DNA of 64,000 nucleotides from Effrenium voratum (GCA_963377175.1 CAUJNA010003814.1:294501-358500); one strand, 5' to 3'; positions 22,445 to 35,078 are shown, counted from the stretch's first letter. The notes: generated by a model from the sequence alone, not told the origin. Program-made: numbers and translations.

Positions 22445-22558
22445 GACGGCAAGATGGTGGAGCACTCCGCACCGGAGGAGGGCTTGACGGCGCAGGCGGT
22501 CTTCGGGGACCTGCGCTGGGCGGACTGGGCGGACATGGAGGACGACGACTGTGAGAAG
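22445..22558 (+). CDS. BRAP: BRAP2-like exon 13
   Basis: Acceptor TTCGAG|GACGGC. It starts DGKMVEHSAPEEG, the DGK.VE motif after the UBP finger, and continues into an acidic segment with RWADWADMEDDD. Donor AAG|GCGCCG is phase 0. A shorter form ending CAG|GCGGTC at 22495 is also phase-compatible, so the acidic part could be alternative or intronic. Confidence 0.8.
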
Positions 22559-23464
22559 GCGCCGAAGGGAGATTTACGCTCCAAAAAACCCAGGGCCAGA
22601 ATCCTAAGCGTTCAAAAAAGAAAGCAGAGGTTTTGTGTGTGTGTGTGTCTTTTTTTCTCATATATATATATATATATGTTTGATTTTTCCGTTGGTTTTA
22701 AAGGGAACCGACTTCACTTCCATTTCCCAATTTGCTCGGGAGACATCAGTTCGGGGGTGAGCTAACTGGCTGGTAGGTAGTAGTTACTGCCAGTTAATTT
22801 CCGGCTAGCTTCACGCCTCTCTCAAGCAACAAGCATCTTACACGTCCCAGTGCTTCCGATTGGCGTTTCGTCAACAGAATAGGTAACTTTTTTTCTCTTT
22901 TTTTTGAACCGTAGGGTTCGACATCATGATTTCCCTGGTTACCTGCGGTAGTGGCTTGCCTGGAAGCCCTGGGTTTGCTGAAAGGAGCATTTTTCATTTT
23001 CGCCGGGGGGTTGCCTGAAAAAAGGACAAGCCCATTTCATGACCAGTTGGTTTAGAGAAGCTAGGTTCGGTCTTCATTTCCAGAATGAGATGTCGTGAAT
23101 GGTCTATATTTAGGCCTTAGGGTCTTATGAGGCAAAGCTCGGGTTGACTCAGTTGCGAATTCCAGGACTTCCCAGACTTCTGTTTGGAGGCTTACTTCAT
23201 TGTTTTCAGGGAATCCCTTTGAGGTGTGGGAACGAAGCCTTGGGGATCTGGGGGTCATTCCCTCGTCAGAACCAAGGAAGACATGGGTTGATCCAGACCT
23301 CCGGTGTCCGTTTGCTTCTTTTTCCAAATTTCTCTGGTCTGGGTCAGTCCCCCAAAAACTTCCCCTTTCAAAGATATCTTCTTTTGGGCTCTAGTTGAGT
23401 TCCCTCAGGTGATCAGCTCTAAAAACCCACTTTCCATCCCAAGCAAGAGTTGCGTCATAACAAG

Positions 23465-24112
23465 GTTCCGCGTAAGCAAAATCCTGCAAGCCGGCGTAAG
23501 CCGGCGTAAGCACTTTTGGGGGAAACATGCTGCGTAAGCACCCGCGTTAGTAAGCATGCTCGGAAGAGTTGTTTCACAACTGTGCTTATGTGCTCATTGG
23601 TGGCTTGTGCTGTTTCAACCTAGTCGAGCTTGGCAACTTGCCCGGAGACTTTGGCTGCCGGAAGACGTCCAAGTGCGCACCAGTGGGAAACAAAAGCAGC
23701 AGAACTTTGATTGGGAGCTCCTCATGCCAGGTGCTGTTGCCTATGCTAGGACAAACAAAGGCTGCTGAAGCTGAAGATTTAGCAGGGGCTCAGGGCACGC
23801 AAGGTTCGCATACGCTCGCCTAGCTCGGCTGCCCGCTAGCCCTCGCCACAGATGCCGCCGCCGCATAAGCCGTTTCTTGGCCTGCAGTAAAAACAACAAC
23901 GCCAAGCCGCTGAAACTCGTGAGGGTAGTTCTTCGTCGTCTTCCTCAGAGTCATCCACGTCATCTTGAACAGTCCTTGCGGCCGCATTGGACAAGGAGCC
24001 AGCGTAAGCACTTCTTGCGGGGAAACGCACAAAACGCCGACGCGTCAGCGATGCGTAAGCTCAACATGCTCGCTGACTGTCGCGTAAGGACGCAAGCTCG
24101 CGCGTAAGCAAC
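23465..24112 (+). repeat. Dispersed GCGTAAGC repeats
   Basis: The octamer GCGTAAGC or close forms recur about a dozen times (23470-23550 and 24000-24110), including a direct AGCCGGCGTAAGCCGGCGTA run. Function unknown. Confidence 0.6.
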
Positions 24113-25641
24113 CTGATACGACATAGGGATTCATCTATAGAGTGGCTCAGGTGATGTTTGTGATGGAACTCAAAAGGAAAACCCTCCCCCAAATGGTTTG
24201 ATCGAATTTACGTAGGCGATTTGGGGGACAATTGGACACCCTTTGGCAGTCTCGTGAAGGATAGATACATCCTCTACATCAGCTGGTAAGGCTGATTGTT
24301 TAACTCTCAGAAATTTATCCTTTACCAGCCGCACAACTACGGCTTGGGAATTTGGACATGGGAAAAAGCAGTTGTGTCGTTTTTGGGGTCAGTCCAAACG
24401 GCTGCCTCGGTTTCCGGGCAGATCGCCGCGCTCTTCACCCGAGCGCGGCCCAGCTGAACCCAGCAGCGGGGGGCCGGGAGGAAGTCAGGGGCTCACGCAA
24501 CCTGAGCTAGTGGATTTTACAAAAACTTGTCGGGGAGACCATTTTAGTCGTCACAAAGGTTTGCACTTTTCTGGCCCGTCCACTCGTTTGGAAGTGCGGG
24601 GGACCGACCCCGTATGGGTGCGTCTACGGGACACAACACTGGTCCCTCGGTGTCCCTTCCAAACCTCAAACGAGGTAATGTGTGTGAAAGCAACCCAATG
24701 AAGGTCACCCAAGGATTGGGGTCTACCAGGGGTCCCATATTTTCCTCAGCCCGCTTCAACACCTGTAGGCGAGCTTCCTCTGACGTTTCAGGGGAAAGTT
24801 TACGGAGCCCTGTATACCAAAAGAGAATTTTCTGGTCCTCAGGTCGGGAGTGTAGGGTGGACTAGGTCAGTTGAAAATTGTTGCGGGATACTTAAGCCGA
24901 ATCACCTCTTCATCCCAGTGGATCCATTTACCTGCATAGTGGGAAACCATGGGAACCACGACACCTGATAGGGAGGTGCCGTCAAAACCAAAAAAGCAGG
25001 CGTGTTGCCTCCCGCAGTTGCTGTGTTCGTGGGAAGGGTGTAAACGCCGCACTCGCGATGGAAAGGGTATGGAACAGTGGGTATGTCACTATGTCACCAC
25101 AAACAAGCCGCTGGTTATGTTTTCATTTTGTCCGCGGAAGGGTGGGGGTAGTGGAAACCCATCTTGTATGTCAACTTGGTTGGGTTTGCTCGAGGGCTAG
25201 CACTCAAGAAAGAACTCAAATGTCGCAAAGGTAAAACTCAGGCAGACGGACTTGCAAAAACAAGATCGCATGCATGTTGTGTCATCTTCAAATGTGCATG
25301 TCATGTCAGGTTGTCAAAGATCGCGCTGATCCAAACAGGGATCCATAGTTTTGACAACCCGGGTGTGTTTGTGTTTGTGCATGTGGTCGATTGGATCGAG
25401 GGAGAGAGTACCTTCTTCTCAATCCGACTTCCAAGACTCGGGACTTGTTGGGAATACCTTGGGTACTCGCCATGCCTTGGTTTGTTCCGTTATTCAGTCT
25501 TTTTCCATAAGCCGTATGCTCAGGCTTGAAAAGAGGGACAGAGCGCCACTTGCTTCTCCCGGCCGGGCGCTTTTGGGGCATGTTACTGGAGGGTTCCGGA
25601 GAGGTTTCGGAGCGGGGGGTTGGGAATGGCAGAAGTCTAAA

Positions 25642-25761
25642 CTAGGTCCCCCAGTAGTGCCCTTTTACCAATTCTTTTTTGGGGGAGGGTTCCCCTACTA
25701 AGAAAGATTACAAAAAAAAACGGGTACCCTTATTCCAACCTCGCAGAACTGGAGGACCTAG
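25642..25761. repeat. TIR element, TAGGTCC family, copy 9 (intron 13)
   Basis: A full-length, well-conserved copy. Confidence 0.88.
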
Positions 25762-27832
25762 AAAAGTAGAATGGGGCTGTGGGGTGCTTTTTGCGGCAAG
25801 TCATGCTCAGATCCTGTGCCCTCAGTCCCAATCACGATTTCGCCCCATCTCTTCCTACATGCTCAGAGAATATGTTGCTCCCTGGAAGCCCCCGAAGCTG
25901 CCAATTGAACTTCACTGTTCTTGGCAAGTTCTTTTCTTCTGTTCGTTTTCACTGGCGGGGGGGGGGAAGCTGCAAAACACGCAGTTGTTTGCTACCATAC
26001 CAGGAGGTGTAGAGTAAACTGAATGTGCAATCTTGCCATGGCCCCCAGTTTTCCGTGAGGCCGGGTGCCGGAAGCTCAACGGACAACACCAAGAAGCAGG
26101 AGCGAATGCATCCGGAGCGGAAGTTGATTTTGTGCGAGGAAGACTGAAGTTTAGAGGACCTTTTCAAGTTGTTGTCTCACTTCCTGAGTGTAAACTTTTT
26201 GCGAAGGATGTGTTAGCGGTAAATTAACAGTTTGGACTTCGTTCGGCCATTTGCTCGGGCAGTGAGTTGTGTTTGTTTTTGTTCAAGGGGGGGACGTTTG
26301 GCCTCCTCTTTTGGATTATATAGTTTTGTTCCATCATGGGTTGAGAGCCACCTAAGTGGGTGACGTCCGCGAATAAATTCATGGCTCAGAAAGCACCAGC
26401 TTCTACTTGTACTTCAAAGGGGGACCGGAAACGGGTTGGGTGTCCTTTGATTAGTTGAGTTTCCCCCAGTCCGGGACAATCCTGGCATCCCGGAATTCCG
26501 ATGAAGGTTCCCTGTAAACCATCCAACCTAGGTTTCCTTTGAGGGAACCCCAGGTTCCCAAAACCCGCAGGTCATTCCCTGAGCACCGGCAAGATGAGAG
26601 CGGAAAGAATGGGACGCCGATGCCTTCGGTGTCACAATAGCTGGCAGCTCGAACCGTGCCGCATTCACCAGAGGCACGGAGCCCATGTGGAAGTCGGTTT
26701 TTGTGCCGGCATCCAGCCATATATCTTTGATCTCCAGACACTGAGCCGCAATGTGGATGGTGCACACGAATAAACCAGGGCATACTTGCCAACTCTGGCT
26801 GAGGAACCCAAATTCCTTATCTTCTGGGGCACAATGAATATTGACCATGGCTCGCCTACCTTGTTTCGCCATGTGGCTCAAATAGAGCAAGATGACTGGT
26901 GCAGTTTGGTGCAGTTTGGAGGATGTTGAGTGAGTTCCTCAGCACAGCCCCAAACAAAGACATGCAAACGGTAAGGTGGGTTCAGGCGGCATATGTTTGT
27001 TGGTTTTTCTCAAGGGGTCACACCCCACCAACTCCCACCCAAGGCGCCCAACCCAGACCCAAGCTTTCAAGCAAAAGCATCGAAAGCTCATCGAGTTCAG
27101 TGGCACATTGAACAAAGCAACGAGTTTGGATCGCAACGTCGGGAAAGATCTGGGGCTGACTTTGATTTCTCCCCGGCAACCCACTCGTTCGTTTCCCCCG
27201 TGAGGGCTGTGAACGAGTTTGCCCGGTTTGCCCTACCTGGCCTTGGAGGGCAAAAAAGAGGTGTAGAAACCTTCGGGGAAGCTCTGCTTGGTTCGGGCCC
27301 AAAATGGTCCTTCCGTTTAGCATCATTTTCGTGACTTCGACATGAATCCTTGATACTGCCAGAGGCTAAGGATACCTGCAAGGACATCATGGGATGTCGA
27401 GTACTGTTGACCCTGGAGAATTCAACCCCAGTTTATTCAACCCCAGTTTATGACTCGGGTGTCAAACCCTCCCCTCCCTACTTTCATAGGAGGGGGTGAT
27501 TTATCCGGGGCGAACATGATCTGCTTCAAGGAGTCATGAGGCAGCGAGACTTGGGCTAGGGAAGTGGCTGACTTGTGATACAGGTTGCGGGGCAAATGCC
27601 CTCACCTCCCCCAAACGAACGGACATAAACACACCATGCACATATAAAAACCAACAATACAAGACTGGACATAACATAAAGAATAATATCATCAATGTAC
27701 ATAGATAAACGATGGCAAGGATGTCCGAGAGGAGAAACCACCAAGGGGTCCCAATTTTGAGTGCCCAGAGCCCGACATGGATTCTAGTGAACTGCCAGTA
27801 GCTTTAGAGTTGAACACGGCAAGTGAGGCACA

Positions 27833-27945
27833 ATCCAAACCCGGGGAGAGCAGTCCCAGCCAGAAGCAGGTGCGGCCGCCTTCAACTGTACTTTCATGCA
27901 TTTGGGTAGACCATTTTAATACCAGGTTTTGATTGCGACTCAAGA
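27833..27945. repeat. AGTCCCAGCCAGAA..GGGTTTTGATTG family, copy 1
   Basis: Shares AGTCCCAGCCAGAA, GCGGCCGCCTTC, GGGTAGACCA.TTTAATACC and GGTTTTGATTG.GACTCA with the copy at 51544-51676. Confidence 0.7.
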
Positions 27946-28613
27946 TGACTCCGGTGAGGCTTGGTTTGTGAAAGACACGCGTGGTTTGTGTGTGTGTTTC
28001 CCATGCCCAGGCCCAGTAGGGTAGCAGATTGTGCCGCCTCATATACCCCGCTGCGCTTTTGACAAGCCAGGGCCGAATTGCACTAGTAAAGATGTAGGCT
28101 TAGCAGCCACAGTAAGGGTAGTACTTATTGGAATCACAATACACATAGCAGCCTCAGCTGCAATAGTAACCTTAGTAACAATTGTACTCAGAGTAAACAA
28201 TAACAACCATAGTCAGCATAGTAAGCAAGTCATGGCAAGTATTTGTGGCCATCCCTAGCTCTTGGACTGACGGTCACATACCTTTTGAGTTGGCATCCGG
28301 TTCCAGTTGTTCCGTGGTTGTTTTCCTTTGTGCTGGGTAGGTTCGGGACCCGCGTTTGAGGTGGTCAGCCTTCCCAAAAACACGGGTCCCTGCGTGGAAG
28401 ATCTTGGGAAGTGGTTTTAAGAGTTAAACACCAGTTTCCCTTAAGGGTTGCGGTACATCAGGTAACCCTAAGTTGGTGGCTTGGCTTGGCGGTTTGCAGT
28501 TTTCGACCCCTGGTTCCTGTAGGGGGTAAATTGGAAACCATCCCCCAATCCAAACCACCAGTTTGAGGGAAGCTGATTCAGGTTTGTCTCGGGATTTGTA
28601 GATCAGCCCTTTC

Positions 28614-28736
28614 TTGGTGGCTCCCAGCCATCCGGTCCCTAAGCTTTTTAGATCCTTTTTGGAGTTTGGTGGCAGTTTCCGAATTTATCCCACGAACAGT
28701 TAATTTGTTTAGCCAGGGGATCTGAGGGCATCCCAG
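28614..28736 (+). repeat. GGTGGCTCCCAG family, copy d (intron 13)
   Basis: Begins TTGGTGGCTCCCAGCCATCC and ends GGGGATCTGAGGGCATCCCAG-like. Diverged in the centre. Confidence 0.8.
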
Positions 28737-28793
28737 CTTTGGTAGAGCAGCTTGGGTCAGAACGAAACGCGGCAGAGACATCCTCGCCACCAG

Positions 28794-28863
28794 GAGGCCA
28801 TTGTCAGCGAGTTCAACAACTTGCTGTCCACTCAGCTGACCGTGCATTCCCCGGCATGGAATC
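28794..28863 (+). CDS. BRAP: BRAP2-like exon 14: start of coiled coil
   Basis: Acceptor CACCAG|GAGGCC. It encodes EAIVSEFNNLLSTQL, aligning with the DALQLEYSYLLTSQLE segment that opens the BRAP2 coiled coil. The 3' end is uncertain: AAT-C|GCACGG is phase-compatible with exon 15 but adds about eight non-homologous residues. Confidence 0.8.
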
Positions 28864-29154
28864 GCACGGGACAGGGGACCCACTTGTTGCGCTCCTTCTG
28901 TTAATTTGCAGATGGGTCTTCCCTTTTTACTTGCGCATGTTCTAGAGGGAGTCTTCCCTGTTTTTGCCGGTCTTTTACGCCTTTTGTGCCTTTTCGCGTT
29001 CCTTCAAATGCCTATGGGTGAAAATTAGACCACCAGAAAACCGCAGATTTTAGTCCTTGGTTCCATTTCCCAGGGTTCCATTTTGGGCCTTTTGGGTACC
29101 CTTTTTTGACCCACACCCAAATTGTGTTCGCTTGCATTCAGTGGCCTTTTGCAG

Positions 29155-29200
29155 GTCGGATCCGGGCCCAGCCGATTTTTGTCCGGGAAAGGCGGCTGGA
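29155..29200 (+). CDS. BRAP: BRAP2-like exon 15
   Basis: Acceptor TTGCAG|GTCGGA, donor CTG-GA|GCCATG. The phase-compatible frame reads RIRAQPIFVRERRLE, aligning with the ESQRIYWENKIVRIE stretch of the coiled coil. GGCTGGA is shared across the junction with exon 16. Confidence 0.6.
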
Positions 29201-30547
29201 GCCATGGGAGAGATGCAGCTGGCGATTTTTTGTCCCGCTTGCTTCAAGCATGAAAGGCTCGGCCGAAGAAAATGGACGAACATTTTGGCATGCTGCGTTA
29301 GTTGGGGTTTGGGGCCCCTCCCAACCACAAGGTTGGGCAACCGCTGCTTTCTGAGAGTTGCTGGAGTCAACCATGGACCTCATGAATTTGTGGTTTCGAG
29401 ACGCCATGTTTGAGCGCCTGGCATTTGCGTTGCCGCAAGTTGAACCAGGGAGATGCGATGCCCTAAGAGTTTGGTTACAACATCCCTCAGATCTCAACCC
29501 CAAGGGGGCGGAGCCTCTCGGCTCAGTTTCCGGAGCGGCCGATGCGAAGTCCCTTGGGAATCTTTCGAACGAAGCCACGATCCCACATGAAGCAACCCCG
29601 GCTTATTAATAGGGTGGGGGGGTGAATCAGGTGTCCCAATCCCAGCTTATTTTAGTAGGGCGGTGTCCGATTCTGGGTGAAATGTGGAATCAGACTACTT
29701 TTGGAGGGGCCAAAAGCCAAAAAACCACCTCCCCTACGAATAAACTGGGATTTATTCATCCGGGGTCAGCATGACTCAACCGTTTTGGATGAGCCCCTGG
29801 CTTGCCATCATGCAAGGCGCAGCGGGAACACTTCGATGAGCTTAGGCGCGGCAGTGCTTGCAGTTCCAAAATGGTTTGCTCCCGTTTCGTTCAAGGAGAT
29901 TCTCCTTCCTGCAAATGGGTGGTTTTCCTGTTCGTGCTTCGTAGAAAAACGCAAAAACGGCGCCCTTTTCGGGGCTCCATGCGAAGGAGGGGAGTGGTGC
30001 TCAGATGGTTTGGGCTGATGGTCCAAGACGGGGCATGATGAGTACCATGTTTTCTTCCGCGAAGCAACAATGCCGGACGTAACCTTGCTTTGGTCTATAG
30101 GTGATCGCTAAGTGGATCCAAGTGGTTGACACACCATACACGGATCAATGGCTTCAGCTGGGAGATACCTGGACCTTGATGGCCCTCCAAACCCTCGGCT
30201 GTCAATTCCTCTAGCCTTATTGGTTTACCATCAAAATCACCCCCCGTGGGTGAAAGGGAAAACCCCAGTTTCTGGGGGACCATGGGGATGCTTTTAAAGA
30301 AGGCATTTCAACATGTGAATGTTGGTTGGAATATTAATATGTTTATCCTCTCTATAATATTCTTCGTTCAACAAAACACACTCCAACAACACAACGCATG
30401 CCTTTTTGCTCCTCTATTTCCTCAATCCCTTGTGTGTTTTCGCCTGTGCCCGATTTTTGTTGTTCGTTTTTCGGCAAACCCGGGCCCCCCCCCGCCCGAG
30501 TTCCCCTCGCGCTCGCGGGTTCCGCTCGCGATGGGCGCCAAGCGGAG

Positions 30548-30602
30548 GCTGGACATCGAGCAGCAGAACTCCCAGGAGCTCCGGAAGCTGGAGGAGCGGT
30601 TT
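30548..30602 (+). CDS. BRAP: BRAP2-like exon 16
   Basis: Acceptor CGGAG|GCTGGA. It encodes LDIEQQNSQELRKLEERF, in register with IEKDTAEEINNMKTKF of animal BRAP2. The exon 15-16 phase fits (GA+G gives Glu). The 3' end was not resolved. Confidence 0.65.
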
Positions 30603-30797
30603 GGATCGATCCGCTGGGGAGATCCGTGTTTTTGTTGGTTGGGAGGGTTGTAGTCTACTAAAATGGACAGAAAAACAAGTTGGTACCCGTATTCTATCCT
30701 CGCAAAACTGGAGGACCTTGTCAAGGGTAACCTCTCTACTAAAATGGACTACAGAAGAAAAAAAAACAACACTTGTCAACATGAATATGTTACTTGG

Positions 30798-30929
30798 CTA
30801 GGTTTTGCAGTAATTGGTGCCCTTTCTCACCAACTTTTTTGGTTGGGAGGGTTGTAGTCTACCAAAATAGACCACAGAAAAAGACAAGTTGGTGCCCTTA
30901 TTCTATCCTTGCAAAACTGGAGGACCTAG
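30798..30929. repeat. TAGGTCC family, copy 10 (variant left end)
   Basis: The left end CTAGGTTTTGCAGTAAT is diverged; the right end CTGGAGGACCTAG is intact. A 5'-truncated relative lies at about 30626-30720. Confidence 0.7.
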
Positions 30930-31318
30930 TCTTGATCCGCTTGCAAGATCCGTGTCAAAAGCCAGGAGCCGTGCTTACCCCTGATCCGTGGATTTTTGTC
31001 CAACTGATTCTAGTCAGTATTCCCCGAATGGGAACTTGGGTTCAGGTATCCCCAAATTGGTGGATTGGATTTGGATTTGGATTTGAACCTCCGGTTCTTG
31101 CAGACGGTAAATTTGGGACACCATCCCCAACCAAACCACCAATGAGAGTAAAGCTTATTGTTTCTGGGGTTGCAGAGGGCAACTGAAATGGAACCCCAAA
31201 TGAGCCTTTGCGGCTGTTTGTCCGAGCGGTTGAAAGAGAAACCAAACGGAGAAGCGCGCCATTTCTGGGTCCAACTTGGAAGAAGACAGACGGCCCCCAA
31301 CAAAAACATGAGCTAGTT

Positions 31319-31428
31319 TGTTGGATCTTTGAACTTGTACTTGTTGGTTGACACTTCGTGGATTTTCGATTTCACCCACAAAAAGTTATAACCACTTTGT
31401 GCAGAGGGGTCTCGCCAGCAACCAAGTG
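31319..31428 (+). repeat. GGATCTTTGG..CAGCAACCAAG family, copy 3
   Basis: Contains GGATCTTTGAACTTGTAC, ACAAAAAGTTATAACCAC and GCAGAGGGGTCTCGCCAGCA, and ends ACCAAGTG. Confidence 0.7.
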
Positions 31429-32222
31429 TTTATGTCCTGCGTGTTGTTGCTTTGCGCCATGTACCTCAAATTGGAACTCGGAAAATGTTGCTGGTTCCAG
31501 CATAGTCGGTTTCCTTCGGACCCCGGCCAAGGGGTGGGTTCGCCAAACACGACACACCCACTTTAGCTTACAGTTTGACACCGTTCTTCTTGATCGAAGG
31601 GAAAATCCCAAGCCAACCACAAGGCCTTTTGGGCTTTGTTAGTTTTTAGTTGGATCCTCATGTTCCTTTCCAGGTGGTTGGAACATTCCACCTTGCAATT
31701 TTGCTCGAGTCTCCGTTTGGGGGTGTCTTTTCTTGATACTTTGGGGTGGGGGGTTAAAAGGGCGACAAAAGGCAAACCGCCCATGTTGTGGTGTCCCTCA
31801 TTTTGTGTTAGGGTAGGGTGATGGGCTGGGACACTCTTCCACCGAAACCGCCCGTTCAATAGGGATGAGAGTGCGGGTGCAATGAAGGACTGCTTGGGAA
31901 AAGGCCAGGTTCCAACGAAACTGCGTGCTTAAATGTACTATTTGTTTGGAAAAAGCCATGGGGCATATATAACCTATGGCTCCATTTCAGGGTGGACGAA
32001 CATCCATTTGCCACCTATTTTGATGTTCACCAGGGGTTTTCTGGGTTTTGACCAGCCATATAGTCCCAAGAAAAGGCAGGTAACACAAAACAGTCGTCTC
32101 CTCAAAAGGGGCTTTGGAGATGAGGCGTTGGACTCTGCCCTCCACTGCGGGTTGACGGGGAGTTTTTTCCTTTTACGACCCGAGAAGGGTCCGGCAAGAA
32201 ACCGCAAGTCACCCATCGTGTT

Positions 32223-32345
32223 CTAGGTCCCCCCAGTAGTGCCCTTTTACCATTTCTTTTTTGGGGGAGGGTTCTTATACTAAAATAGACTACAGACGAA
32301 AAAAATCGGGTACCCTGATTCTAACCTCTCTACTGGAGGACCTAG
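32223..32345. repeat. TIR element, TAGGTCC family, copy 11
   Basis: A full-length, well-conserved copy with one extra C in the left TIR. Confidence 0.88.
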
Positions 32346-32528
32346 TTTTGCGCTGCTTGTCTCTGAGATCACCATTGTTACCTCACTCATTCAGTTCCCG
32401 AACTTGGTGCTTGGGAAGACAATTTCGGATGCGAAACGCATGTAAGGTTCACCTCGCATGAATACAACCCCTGCTTATTTAAATGGGCGGTGTCCCCTTG
32501 CAGTGGGGACTCCTTCACTTTGGTGGGT

Positions 32529-32727
<199 letters not shown>

Positions 32728-32886
32728 CCTGAGTTCCGTTTCGGACTTCAAACTTTGTGGGAAGACGGTTTTAGTGGTAAACAAAAAGTGTAGTCACTTT
32801 TTTTTGGCCAATCCCCTCGTTCGAAAGTGATTCCAGTTGCATCTTTTGACCAACAGCCATGTTCGTTTTGGACAATCCCCTCTTGT

Positions 32887-33010
32887 TAGTACTGTGGATG
32901 GCCGAAATCCGTTCGCACCACTTTGAAACCAGGGGAAACCAAAACGTTTGGTGGCACTTGGGAATTGAATCAGAAACTAGGGTTTCTGAACGGTGACGCG
33001 ATTTCTGGAT
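32887..33010. repeat. CCGTTCGCACCACTTTG family, copy 2
   Basis: Shares AAATCCGTTCGCACCACTTT and GGGTTTCTGAAC with about 5668-5790. Confidence 0.65.
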
Positions 33011-33280
33011 TTAGCGACCATCGACAGGTCTATTAGGTCCATGTACCCGGAAAAGAGTGTTGTGAAGTAGTAGGTTTTCCTGTTTCTTTCTGGCGAAACC
33101 TCGGGGAGCAAAAATAAAGCTCTTCTTGCTGCGAAAGGTAGGGAATGAGACATGTTTTTTTATTTTCCCAGGCTTGGTCCTGGTCCCCGAAAGGACAAAC
33201 CATTTGCGAGATGGGTGTTTTTTTTAGGGACCCTGCCTCTCTCAGAGACCCTGGCACGGGTCAGGGGTCCACTCAGCTTC

Positions 33281-33374
33281 CATTTGCTCCCCTGTTGGTT
33301 TTAAAGGGAATCGATTTCACTACTAGACATATTTGTTGTGTTTTTTTTTCCAGGGGTCTTCACCAAATGGAAGC
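33281..33374 (+). repeat. AAAGGGAATC..CACTACTGGA family
   Basis: Contains TTGGTTTTAAAGGGAATCGA, TTTCACTACT and TTCCAGGGG. Relatives lie at about 18168-18224, 38562-38665 and 41888-41957, all in sense orientation within BRAP introns. Confidence 0.7.
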
Positions 33375-33392
33375 CAGGGTCCCTTCCATTCC

Positions 33393-33503
33393 TTTGGCGC
33401 ATGCTTGGATGTTAAAAAGATCAACTCTTGGCCAAAGAATGGGTTTTCCGTATTAAAGCACTCAAAGTTCTCAACTTTTAGCCGAGGAGCAGGAAGCGAC
33501 CGA
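33393..33503 (+). repeat. GCATTT..GAGCAGAAAGC family, copy 3
   Basis: Contains GGGTTTTCCGTATTAAAGC and ends GAGCAGGAAGCGACCGAG, 33 bp before exon 17. Confidence 0.75.
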
Positions 33504-33536
33504 GCCGCGCCGCCTCCCTCGCCATCCGAGCGCCAG

Positions 33537-33580
33537 GAGGAGCTGAACGGCGCTCAGCTCATGGCCGACGGCGCCCAGCA
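33537..33580 (+). CDS. BRAP: BRAP2-like exon 17
   Basis: Acceptor CGCCAG|GAGGAG, donor CAG-CA|GCCGGG. It encodes EELNGAQLMADGAQ, a coiled-coil piece near LNDLLKEKQ of the family. The last two bases plus the first G of exon 18 give Gln, so the phase fits. Homology is weak because the exon is short. Confidence 0.55.
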
Positions 33581-34659
33581 GCCGGGGACTCGGCCGGGAT
33601 TTTTGTTTTCCCCGCGCGATTTGTGGCCGCGATGTTTTTTTTTTTTTGTTTGTGTGTGTGTGTTTTTGTCTTTTTCTCGTTTTTTTCCTCGGGGCTCCGA
33701 AGCTGCGAAAAAGAAAAGAAGCAAAACATGGGTTGAGGCTTTGTCTTAAAATTAGGGACCCCCAACAAAAAGAAACACATGTTGCTTTTGGGTTTCCCCC
33801 TTTCCGACCAAAAAGGGAAGCGGTCCTTTTTTTGGGCTCCGAGGCCGCGAAAAAGGAAAAAAAGACTGGGCCCACTCAGGAAGTGCTGGAAGTGAGGCTG
33901 AAACGCGGACCTTGGTTTTGCTTTGGAAGGCAAAACGTGCCAAGTGAGAAGTCTGTTTACTTGTTTCCTGTTTTGAGAATAAACTTATTCACTCCTTTGG
34001 GGACTTTACAGGCTGGAAGTGAGGCCCACCAACAAATGGGCGTGTTTTCAGGAGGTATCCTCACTCCCTTGATCCGTTCATGGACCTTTTCAGCGTGTTG
34101 GGTTCGAAGACCATGTTAGTGGTAAACCAAAATGTTGGCGAGTTTTTCTGGCCAATCAACTTGGGAAGCGAGGCTTCTTTTGAGCAAGAGGGGGAGGTTC
34201 CCTTCTTTTGGCAACCCTCCAATGAAAGCATGAGTATTCTGGAAAAGATGCTCGACAAAAACATATCATATATTATAGACAAATATATATATATATAGAG
34301 GTGTCTCTGTTGTGCTGTTTCTGTTGTTTCGGTTGCGCCGGTTGCGGGCATTTGCCCTATGGAAGCCCATAGGGCCCATATCGGTTTCATCACATTACAA
34401 TGGTTGACTGTTCTTGGTGTGAACCAAGGGGCTTCGCCTGTTTCCGGCGCCTGTCTGCGGCAATGCAACTGGCCTTTGGCGGAGACCGCGTTTTTAGTTC
34501 TCGAAACACATGGCGAGGCATATTTAGAAAAATACCCCTTGCAAGCTAGCCACTAGGCTGGCCAATACTGTTGGAGTGTTTTCCGCATGATTGAGATGAA
34601 GTTTGTTTGACCCCATTCCATTTCGTTTCTTGGGTAAAGGGAAAGCAGAAGCAGTGCCC

Positions 34660-35000
34660 AAGTGTCCAAGCATCCTTCCCCCGCTTCCCAAAGCCACCCA
34701 ACGCAACCCCACACTTCCTGCACCCCCAACAGCCCCAGTAAGCTGCAGAGCCAAGCCGCCCCCCCCCACCTCTTGCCCCCGACCCTTCCCAAAACAAAGC
34801 CCCGCGTACGCCCCTTCTCAAACCCACCACCACCTCCCCTTCCGCACTCCTACTCCTTCCCCACTCCTTCCCAAACCCCTTCTGCCCCACCCCCACCTCC
34901 GCCACCTCCTCCCCCCCCCACTCCTTCCCCACTCCCCACTCCCCACCCAGCCCTCTACCCCACCCCCGACCCACCTTCATCCCCCTCGGCCCCCCCCCCC
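34660..35000 (+). other. C-rich tract before exon 18
   Basis: A strongly C/T-rich sense strand (CCACCTCC, CCCCACTCC runs) forms a long polypyrimidine tract that ends at the exon 18 acceptor. Proline-rich ORFs in it are composition artefacts. Confidence 0.7.
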
Positions 35001-35008
35001 AGTCTCAG

Positions 35009-35078
35009 GCGCCTGGAGACCGTGCGCCAGGAGGCCCAGCACCTGGAGCGCCAAGTCGCGGAGCTCAGCGCGGAGGAG
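35009..35078 (+). CDS. BRAP: BRAP2-like exon 18: coiled coil
   Basis: Acceptor GTCTCAG|GCGCCT, donor GAG|GCCACC. It encodes RLETVRQEAQHLERQ, then VAELSAEE, aligned with KCTQLNTKVAKLTNEL. GAGGCC stands at this donor and at the exon 19 acceptor. Confidence 0.8.

Larger units (their letters stand above)
22559..28793 (+). other. Intron 13, 6.2 kb
   Basis: No exon recognised. Contents: a (TG)n/(TA)n tract at about 22634-22680; clusters of CGTAAGC repeats at about 23465-24110; a TAGGTCC TIR element at 25642-25761; the ATCAAAACC family copy near 27833-27945; a tract of AGTA/ACAAT units near 28085-28220; and a GGTGGCTCCCAG copy at 28614-28736, just 57 bp before exon 14. Confidence 0.6.
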
